In this document: positions 58,112 through 64,000 of the stretch, one piece after another
Layout of the letters: every line of letters starts with the position of its first letter
Position numbering within the stretch: position 1 is the first letter of the stretch
From: an uncultured Sphingomonadaceae bacterium
GTDB lineage: Bacteria > Pseudomonadota > Alphaproteobacteria > Sphingomonadales > Sphingomonadaceae
Reading direction: 5' to 3'
DNA length: 64,000 nucleotides
NCBI GenBank assembly: GCA_947493325.1
Contig: CANLQI010000002.1
Span: 1-64,000, forward strand
Notes under the pieces: generated by a model
Seen by the model: the letters and a program-made list of their open reading frames with translations, nothing else
What the model was told of the DNA's origin: nothing
Databases searched by the model: none
Made by a program: the position numbers and the translations under genes

Positions 58112-59500
58112 ATGACCACAAAATCAGTTTCAGATCGCAACGATCCAGTCATTGAAAGCTTTGACCAACTTTTGCAGCCCATGCAGTCCGGTGAAAAGCC
58201 CAGGCATAGATGGCGCATTGGCACTGAACATGAGAAATTCGTCTATTGCACCGGCGATTATCATGCGCCCAGCTATACTGAAAAAGGCGGCATACGTGAC
58301 CTGCTGAACGCGCTCACCGAATTTGGGTGGGAACCGGTAGAGGAGAAGAGCGAGGATGGCGGCAGCAATGTCATCGCGCTGAAAGGCGAAGACGGCAATG
58401 TCAGTCTGGAACCTGCCGGCCAGCTCGAACTGTCCGGCGCACCGCTTACCAACCTGCATCAGACCTGCGCCGAAACGGGCCGCCATCTGACACAGGTGAA
58501 AGCGATCGGGGCGAAAACCGGCAAGGGCTTTTTGGGGCTGGGCATGTGGCCCGACAAGGCACGCGGCGACCTGCCCATCATGCCCAAGGGGCGCTATAAG
58601 ATCATGATGAACCATATGCCGAAAGTCGGCAATCTGGGCCTCGACATGATGCTGCGCACCTGCACCATACAGGTCAATCTCGATTACAGCAGCGAAGCCG
58701 ATATGGCGCAGAAATTCCGGGTCGGGCTGGCGCTGCAACCGCTGGCCACTGCATTATTCGCCAATTCGCCTTTCACCGAGGGCAAGCCAAACGGCTATCT
58801 CAGCTATCGCAGCCATATCTGGTCCGACACCGATCCGGCACGCACCGGCATGCTGCCGTTCGTGTTCGAAGACGGTTTTGGATATCAGCAATATGCCGAA
58901 TATATGCTCGATGTACCGATGTACTTTGTCTACCGCGGCGGCAAATATCTGGACGCAGCGGGGCTGAGCTTTCGGGATTTCCTGAAAGGCGAACTCTCCA
59001 TTCTGCCGGGCGAAAAACCCACTATGGATGACTGGAACGACCATCTGTCCACCGCTTTTCCCGAAGTGCGGCTGAAAAGCTTTCTCGAAATGCGCGGCGC
59101 AGATGGCGGCCCGTGGAACCGGATCTGCGCGCTGCCCGCTTTCTGGGTCGGGCTACTCTATGACCAGACCGCGCTGGATGCGGCATGGGATCTGGTCAGG
59201 GATTGGACTTTGGATGAACGGCAGGAACTGCGCGACAGCGTGCCTAGGCTCGGATTCAATGCACCGATAGCGGGCGGCGGCAAACTGCTCGATATTGCCC
59301 GTGAAGTGCTCGACATCGCGTCAGCAGGGCTCACCGCGCGCGGTGAGCTGAACAGCAGCGGCGACAATGAAAGCGGCTTTCTCGATCCCTTGCGCGAAAT
59401 CGTCAGCAGCGGCAAAACCCCCGCCGAACATTTGCTGGACCGCTATCACGGGGCCTGGAACGGCGATGTCAGCCGGATTTATGACGAAATGAGTTTCTAG
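58112..59500 (+). CDS. gshA: Glutamate-cysteine ligase (plant/alphaproteobacterial type)
   Basis: A 462-residue enzyme making gamma-glutamylcysteine, the first step of glutathione synthesis. It is of the GCS2/plant-like family, unlike E. coli GshA. Visible marks are HRWRIGTEHEKFVY, VSLEPAGQLELSGAPL, GFLGLGMWPDKARGD, CTIQVNLDYSSEADMAQKFR and LEMRGADGGPWNRICALPAFW. I saw no signal peptide. The ATG at 58112 is close to the REP element; the ribosome site is weak. The gene is followed by a 194-bp gap containing the TonB receptor promoter. Confidence 0.95.
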   Translation: MTTKSVSDRNDPVIESFDQLLQPMQSGEKPRHRWRIGTEHEKFVYCTGDYHAPSYTEKGGIRDLLNALTEFGWEPVEEKSEDGGSNVIALKGEDGNVSLEPAGQLELSGAPLTNLHQTCAETGRHLTQVKAIGAKTGKGFLGLGMWPDKARGDLPIMPKGRYKIMMNHMPKVGNLGLDMMLRTCTIQVNLDYSSEADMAQKFRVGLALQPLATALFANSPFTEGKPNGYLSYRSHIWSDTDPARTGMLPFVFEDGFGYQQYAEYMLDVPMYFVYRGGKYLDAAGLSFRDFLKGELSILPGEKPTMDDWNDHLSTAFPEVRLKSFLEMRGADGGPWNRICALPAFWVGLLYDQTALDAAWDLVRDWTLDERQELRDSVPRLGFNAPIAGGGKLLDIAREVLDIASAGLTARGELNSSGDNESGFLDPLREIVSSGKTPAEHLLDRYHGAWNGDVSRIYDEMSF

Positions 59501-59694
59501 CCCTGGGGGTCTCTGGATACCAGATATAGTCACAAATGCGTCACATATACGCAACACTATGTAGAAATAGCGCAGAAAAGCTGGGGTTCTACGTTGACCT
59601 GGAGCCTTGTATCGGCTTTTAACGCGCCAACGAAAAAATCGATTCTGTAAATCACATCGTCACGCTTCCACACCAATTTCAGGAGTTATTTCCG

Positions 59695-61998
59695 ATGACC
59701 CGCTTCCAAAAAATCAAATCCCCCATGACATTTATTTCGCGCGCCGCGATGGCTGTCAGCCTTGCAGGTGCCTTTGCCGCGGCCCCGGCTCTTGCGCAAG
59801 ACACGGACACACGGGAAACCGCCGAAGATGACAGCGGCCTTGGTACCATCGTCGTGACTGCACAGCGGCGTGAAGAAAACCTTCAGGAAGTACCTGTATC
59901 GGTCGCCACGCTGGGCGGGGATACACTGGATGCCATTACTTCGACCGGCTCTGACGTGCGCGCTCTGGCGGGACGTGTGCCCAGCCTCAACGTCGAAAGT
60001 TCGTTTGGCCGGACATTCCCGCGCTTTTACATCCGCGGTCTGGGCAATGGCGATTTTGATCTGAACGCCTCACAGCCGGTCAGCGTTGTCTATGACGATG
60101 TGGTGCTGGAAAACCCGATCCTGAAAGGCTTTCCTGTTTTCGATCTGGACCGCATTGAAGTGTTGCGCGGACCGCAGGGCACATTGTTTGGCCGCAACAC
60201 ACCCGCCGGTATCGTCAAATTTGACACCGTGAAGCCGGGTGAAAATGGTGGCTTTGCCCGTGCCAGCTATGGCACATATGGGACATCACAAGTCGAAGTT
60301 GCCGCCGGTGCCGCCGACGACAACGGCCTTTCTGTCCGTATGTCCGGCCTGTATCAGGGCCGCAACAATTGGATCGACAATCTGGATGCGCCGGGCGAAA
60401 ATAACCAGGGCGGCTATGATGACATTGCCGCGCGGTTGCAGGTGCAATATGAATCCGGCGGTTTCGTGGGCCGTGCCGTTGGCCAGGTCCGTATCTATGA
60501 CGGCAGCGCGGTTATTTTCCGGGCCAATACGTTCCAGACGGGCAGCAACGACCTGAACGGCGCCGCCGGTCCCGGCACACCTTTCAAGCGTGATGAAGTG
60601 CGCGCCGATGGCCTGAATTTTCAAAAGCTGAATGTCTATAATTTCGGCCTGAACCTGGAATATGATTTCGGCCCCGTGACGCTTTATTCGATCACATCCC
60701 ATTGGAGCGGTGATCTGGAAAGCCGCGGCGATATCGATGGCGGCTTCAGCAATGCGCTGCCTTTCACTCCCGAAGGCGGCCCGGGCTTTATTCCGTTTTC
60801 CGCGCAGACACAGGACAACGTACCTTCATTGAAACAGTTCACGCAGGAATTTCGTATCGCGTCGAACAATATTGGCGGCCTTGGCTATCAGGTCGGCTTC
60901 TTCTATTTTGACGAAGGCCTGCAAATTGAGACAATCGACTTTGGCGGACCGGCAGATATCACCCCCGCGGCCATTGCCGTGCAGGACCAGGACAGCACCG
61001 CGTTCGGTATTTTCGCTTCGGTCAATTATGAGTTTGACAATGGCCTGAAATTGCAAGCCGGTGCGCGCTATAATGATGACAAACGTGATTTCACGGCGGC
61101 ACGCCCGTTCGACAACCGTCCTGGCTTCCTTGGCTTTGGCGGCCCCGTTGCGCCGATCACGACAACCATCAAAGATGATGTGATCACATGGGATGTCAGC
61201 GCAGGCTATGCCGTCAGCGATGATGTCAATCTCTTCGCCCGCGTGGCCCGCGGTTACCGTGCGCCATCCATACAGGGGCGCCTCGCCTTTGGCCGCAGCA
61301 TCTCCGTCGCGGAATCGGAGCGCACCATGTCCTATGAGGCGGGCTTCAAGACCAATCTTGCCGATAACCGCGTCCGGTTTAACCTGACCGGCTATTATTT
61401 CACCACCGAAGACCTGCAACTGACCGCAGTGGGCGGCACGGCCAACTTTGCCACGCTGATCAACGCAGCCGATGTCGATGGCTATGGTATTGAGGCCGAG
61501 TTTGAAGCCGCGCCAGTCGACGGGATGCAAATTGCGCTCAGCGTCGGTTATAACGATACGGAAATCAACGACCCCAACCTGTTTACCGCAGGATGCGGCG
61601 CGCCATGTACCGTGCTTGATCCACAGCGTGCGGGCAGCCCGGGTATTTTCTCGATCGACGGCAACACATTGCCGCAATCGCCAAAATGGACTGTCAGCGG
61701 TTCAATGGGTTACGCCGTGCCCGTGGGCGCAGGTGAAATATACGCCTTTACCGACTGGTATTACCGCTCACGCATCCAGTTCTTCCTGTATGACTCCGTC
61801 GAATTCAGCGATGATAGCCTGCTCGAAGGCGGCCTGCGCCTCGGCTATCGTAGCGATAATGAAGTCATCGATATCGCCGCATTTGTGCGTAATATCACCA
61901 ATGACAAAAGCGCGGTCGGCGGTATTGACTTCAACAACCTGACCGGCTTCGTCAACGAACCGCGCATTTATGGCGTGTCGATCGGCACGCGCTTTTAA
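59695..61998 (+). CDS. TonB-dependent outer-membrane receptor
   Basis: A 767-residue receptor. The signal peptide (FISRAAMAVSLAGAFAAAPALA) is followed by DDSGLGTIVVTAQRREENLQ (a TonB-box-like start, IVVTA), the plug (VPVSVATLGGDTLDAI; IEVLRGPQGTLFGRNTPAG) and a 22-strand barrel ending in the aromatic strand YGVSIGTRF. This is the sphingomonad-type TBDR group that often imports glycans or plant metabolites; the substrate cannot be told. AGGAG lies 8 bases before the ATG. No TonB, ABC or sigma/anti-sigma partner is adjacent. A clear terminator follows. Confidence 0.94.
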   Translation: MTRFQKIKSPMTFISRAAMAVSLAGAFAAAPALAQDTDTRETAEDDSGLGTIVVTAQRREENLQEVPVSVATLGGDTLDAITSTGSDVRALAGRVPSLNVESSFGRTFPRFYIRGLGNGDFDLNASQPVSVVYDDVVLENPILKGFPVFDLDRIEVLRGPQGTLFGRNTPAGIVKFDTVKPGENGGFARASYGTYGTSQVEVAAGAADDNGLSVRMSGLYQGRNNWIDNLDAPGENNQGGYDDIAARLQVQYESGGFVGRAVGQVRIYDGSAVIFRANTFQTGSNDLNGAAGPGTPFKRDEVRADGLNFQKLNVYNFGLNLEYDFGPVTLYSITSHWSGDLESRGDIDGGFSNALPFTPEGGPGFIPFSAQTQDNVPSLKQFTQEFRIASNNIGGLGYQVGFFYFDEGLQIETIDFGGPADITPAAIAVQDQDSTAFGIFASVNYEFDNGLKLQAGARYNDDKRDFTAARPFDNRPGFLGFGGPVAPITTTIKDDVITWDVSAGYAVSDDVNLFARVARGYRAPSIQGRLAFGRSISVAESERTMSYEAGFKTNLADNRVRFNLTGYYFTTEDLQLTAVGGTANFATLINAADVDGYGIEAEFEAAPVDGMQIALSVGYNDTEINDPNLFTAGCGAPCTVLDPQRAGSPGIFSIDGNTLPQSPKWTVSGSMGYAVPVGAGEIYAFTDWYYRSRIQFFLYDSVEFSDDSLLEGGLRLGYRSDNEVIDIAAFVRNITNDKSAVGGIDFNNLTGFVNEPRIYGVSIGTRF

Positions 61999-62024
61999 GC
62001 AATATGTTCACGCTTGGGGAGCGA

Positions 62025-62063
62025 AAAGCCCGGCAGATCCATCGAGGAACTGCCGGGCTTTTT
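62025..62063 (+). terminator. Rho-independent terminator of the TonB receptor gene
   Basis: AAAGCCCGGCAG (62025-62036) and CTGCCGGGCTTT (62050-62061) form a perfect 12-bp stem with a 13-base loop, followed by a T-run. It starts 27 bp after the receptor stop. Confidence 0.92.
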
Positions 62064-62104
62064 CTGTTTCGGAATTGTAGATTCTTGTACAAGGACAAAA
62101 CGGA

Positions 62105-62272
62105 ATGATTTGGCAAACTGTTGATGCGGGCAGTAACCATGCCAGGCTGACGGAAGATATGGCGATCCGTTTTGAAAAGGCATTCGGGCTGAAAGCCGAT
62201 ATGCTGTGCCGGATAAGACAGCATATAAACTTGCAGGCGCACGGAGCCATGGGGTCGAGCCGATTGGTGTAG
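62105..62272 (+). pseudogene. Remnant of a HigA-type antitoxin (C-terminal part)
   Basis: A 55-codon open frame contains RLTEDMAIRFEKAFGLKADM then LCRIRQHINLQAH. This is close to the conserved XRE/HigA stretch (LT-x-MA-RL-KAFG ... a helix ending NYDLAQAR) that follows the helix-turn-helix in HigA antitoxins. The helix-turn-helix itself, and any HigB toxin, are missing in the 105 bp before it, so it is probably a decayed fragment. The spt gene converges immediately after. Confidence 0.6.
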
Positions 62273-62276
62273 CGGC

Positions 62277-63476
62277 TTAAATAACCCCGATATCCTTGCC
62301 GCTTTTCTCGAATATTTTCAGGATCTCGCCGACCTGTTCGCTGCTGTGTTCGGCGCAGAGTGAGCAGCGTAGCAGCGTGACGCCGTGCGGGGTTGCGGGG
62401 GGGCGGGCGAGATTTACGTAGAGGCCGTTTTTGAGCAGTTCCTGCCACAGCAGTGCGCCCTGCATCATGTCTTCGACAATCACCGCGATAATGCCGCTCT
62501 GCGCCTCGGGCGTGCCGAGCGTATAGCCCATATCGCGCAGGCCCTGATGCAGCCGCTTGCTGTTTTCCCACAGATGCGCGCGCTTGTTGCCGCTGTGCAT
62601 CAGCTTGCGGATCGATGCGGCGGATGTCGCCACCACGGCAGGCGGCAGAGATGCGGTAAATACATAGGGGCGGCAGACGAGACGCATAATCTCAAATTTC
62701 GGATGGTTGGAAACACAGAAACCGCCGACCGTGCCGACGCTTTTGCTGAATGTGCCGATGATGAAATCGACATCGTCGATCACGCCCTGTTCCTCGCACA
62801 CGCCGCGGCCGTTTTCGCCGATAAAGCCCATCGAATGCGCCTCGTCGACCAACACCATCGCGCCATGTTTCTTGCAGATGGCGACCATTTCCTTCAGCGG
62901 CGCGACATCGCCCAGCATCGAATAGACGCCTTCCAATACAACCAGCTTGCCAGCTTCTTGCGGAAGGCGTTTGAGCCGTTTTTCCAGCGCCTCGACATCA
63001 TTGTGGCGGAATGCGACAATCTGCGCATTGCCCATCGCGCAGCCGTCATAGATGCTGGCATGGCTGTCGATATCCAGGATGACATAATCATCCTTGCCTG
63101 CGAGCGTTGAAATCACGCCCAGATTGGCTTGGTATCCGGTTGAAAAAACCATGGCATGATCCATGTCGTAAAATTCTTTCAGCGCCTCTTCGCATTCCTT
63201 ATGCCCCTGATACGTGCCGTTCAGTACACGGCTGCCGGTGGTGCCTGCGCCAAAATTATCGAGTGCGTCATGTCCCGCGGCCAGCACATCGTCATCGAAC
63301 GTCATGCCCATATAGTTATAGGTGCCCAGCAGGATGGTTTCCCTGCCATTGCAGATCGCCAGCGTGGGGGACTTCACCTCCTCCATGACAAGCGCATAGG
63401 GATCGCGCACGCCGGTCGACAGCAGCGCCTCACGCTCATTGATAAGCGGGTCGAATTTGGAAAGGAGGTCGGTCAT
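62277..63476 (-). CDS. spt: Serine palmitoyltransferase (alpha-oxoamine synthase)
   Basis: A 399-residue PLP enzyme of the alpha-oxoamine synthase family. Motifs are NYMGMTFDDDVLAAGHDALD, GTTGSRVLNGTYQGHKECEE, HASIYDGCAMGNAQ, LVDEAHSMGFIGENGRG (Asp and His PLP contacts) and GTFSKSVGTVGGFC (the PLP lysine). It condenses serine with an acyl thioester to 3-ketosphinganine, the first step of sphingolipid synthesis. The family also includes KBL and BioF; the neighbouring ACP and the taxonomic setting favour Spt. It lacks a signal peptide, as expected for soluble sphingomonad Spt. The ACP gene lies 114 bp upstream on the same strand across a REP element. Confidence 0.9.
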   Translation of the reverse strand: MTDLLSKFDPLINEREALLSTGVRDPYALVMEEVKSPTLAICNGRETILLGTYNYMGMTFDDDVLAAGHDALDNFGAGTTGSRVLNGTYQGHKECEEALKEFYDMDHAMVFSTGYQANLGVISTLAGKDDYVILDIDSHASIYDGCAMGNAQIVAFRHNDVEALEKRLKRLPQEAGKLVVLEGVYSMLGDVAPLKEMVAICKKHGAMVLVDEAHSMGFIGENGRGVCEEQGVIDDVDFIIGTFSKSVGTVGGFCVSNHPKFEIMRLVCRPYVFTASLPPAVVATSAASIRKLMHSGNKRAHLWENSKRLHQGLRDMGYTLGTPEAQSGIIAVIVEDMMQGALLWQELLKNGLYVNLARPPATPHGVTLLRCSLCAEHSSEQVGEILKIFEKSGKDIGVI

Positions 63477-63493
63477 AATATACCCTTTGTTAC

Positions 63494-63584
63494 GTCACCC
63501 CCGCGAAAGCGTGAGTCTATCTCACAAATGTTGCATATATATTCCAAGATTGTGAGATAAATTCCCGGTCAAGCCGGGAATGAC
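63494..63584. repeat. 91-bp REP/MITE-like element between acp and spt
   Basis: Bounded by GTCACCCCCGCGAAAGCG and ATTCCCGGTCAAGCCGGGAATGAC in part (63561-63584 is a palindrome). An inner inverted repeat TATCTCACAA ... TTGTGAGATA spans 63518-63559. It sits between two genes expected to be co-expressed. Confidence 0.7.
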
Positions 63585-63590
63585 ATTCGT

Positions 63591-63836
63591 CTACTGGTCC
63601 TGCAATTTCGCAACGGCATCCACCAGCTGGCCAATTGTTTCAATCTCGGCCTGCATATTCATGGTGATGATTATGTCGAATTCATCTTCGATGGCGGCAA
63701 CAAAGTCCATGACGGTCAGGCTGTCCCATTCCAGATCGCCCATAAAGGTGGCCTCATCCTTCAACTCCGCATCCTTCACATTAAAAGGTGCGATGAGTTC
63801 ATGGATTTTTGCCTTGGTGGCATCGTGGTTGCTCAT
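63591..63836 (-). CDS. Acyl carrier protein for sphingolipid synthesis
   Basis: An 81-residue acyl carrier protein. The phosphopantetheine serine is in GDLEWDSLTVMDFVAAIED (DSL motif), and ADATKAKIHELIAPFNV-like helix 1 precedes it. The end is KLQDQ. In sphingomonads a dedicated ACP next to Spt supplies the acyl thioester, so this probably delivers palmitoyl to Spt rather than serving bulk fatty-acid synthesis. It is upstream of spt on the same strand. The promoter lies in 63837-64000. Confidence 0.88.
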   Translation of the reverse strand: MSNHDATKAKIHELIAPFNVKDAELKDEATFMGDLEWDSLTVMDFVAAIEDEFDIIITMNMQAEIETIGQLVDAVAKLQDQ

Positions 63837-63922
63837 ATATTCAGTCCTATCGTTACTTCATGCCCGTTTAACAGCGGATTGCGGCGGTAATTGGGCGAAA
63901 CCGGCGCGCAAAACTTGCCCCT

Positions 63923-63940
63923 CTGTCACATATGTGACAG
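63923..63940. promoter_or_regulatory. Perfect 18-bp palindrome, candidate operator
   Basis: CTGTCACATATGTGACAG is exactly self-complementary. It lies 87 bp upstream of the acp start and 5 bp before a possible plus-strand ATG, so it could control the acp-spt genes, a rightward gene, or both. The TGTCAC-N4-GTGACA form is not one I can assign to a regulator with confidence. Confidence 0.6.
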
Positions 63941-63944
63941 GCTT

Positions 63945-64000
63945 ATGCAAAAATATGGGTCGCGGCAAGGTGAAGCGCTGTTTCAGCGCCAAAAAGGGAG
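63945..64000 (+). CDS. Possible start of a rightward gene, truncated by window edge
   Basis: The ATG at 63945 opens a frame (MQKYGSRQGEALFQRQKG) that stays open for the last 18 codons. It is too short to classify and no good ribosome site is seen. It is listed because a divergent partner of acp would explain the palindrome. Confidence 0.25.
   Translation, partial: MQKYGSRQGEALFQRQKG

Overview
The window looks like chromosome of an alphaproteobacterium of the order Sphingomonadales (Sphingopyxis, Sphingorhabdus or Erythrobacter type). Three things support this: a serine palmitoyltransferase beside a dedicated acyl carrier protein (sphingolipid synthesis), a TonB-dependent receptor with the sphingomonad-style N-terminus, and small REP/MITE-like hairpins (GTCATTCC...GGAATGAC) scattered through the right half. 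No rRNA, tRNA, CRISPR array or complete insertion sequence was seen.

Layout. 1-6564 (minus): the N-terminal 2188 codons of a giant repeat-rich secreted adhesin, running off the left edge, with an internal 728-bp duplication; a LuxR-type response regulator is divergent from it. 7871-12255 (minus): a four-gene efflux operon (FtsX-like permease, ATPase, HlyD adaptor, NodT/OprM-type outer-membrane factor) divergent from a TetR/AefR-type repressor, with inverted repeats between them. 13014-21445: an AT-richer GH2 beta-galactosidase, L-serine dehydratase, a Gfo/Idh/MocA oxidoreductase, a TauD/TfdA-like dioxygenase and a sodium/solute symporter.

21468-31746 is the most unusual part. Five minus-strand genes encode a membrane-anchored VWA-like protein, a multi-span membrane protein, a tubulin/FtsZ-like GTPase, a giant actin/Hsp70-like ATPase and a lipoprotein with a transmembrane segment. 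A divergent gene encodes a membrane-spanning SH3b protein. The first and last members share a homologous, predicted cytoplasmic domain that I do not recognise. I read this as an envelope-spanning machine combining an actin-type and a tubulin-type nucleotide switch; its function is unknown to me. To its right lie a MaoC/CitE-like pair, two orphan peptide-binding lipoproteins, a DUF4112 protein and a two-ring CDC48/VCP-type AAA ATPase, which may or may not be connected.

39706-63836 is mostly housekeeping: LysR regulator, cyclophilin, MgtE, an ArsR/ArsI-CadI-like pair with matching operators, DUF1489, CPBP protease, two DsbA-like proteins, NudC, a serine hydrolase, MutY, DUF721/DciA-like, SMC, SoxR with a near-canonical sox box in front of a VOC gene, UbiA, RsmE, glutamate-cysteine ligase, a TonB-dependent receptor, then Spt and ACP. 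Broken or odd small items are a membrane protein split by an in-frame TGA (55478-55801), a HigA-antitoxin remnant (62105-62272) and a perfect 18-bp palindrome at the right edge.
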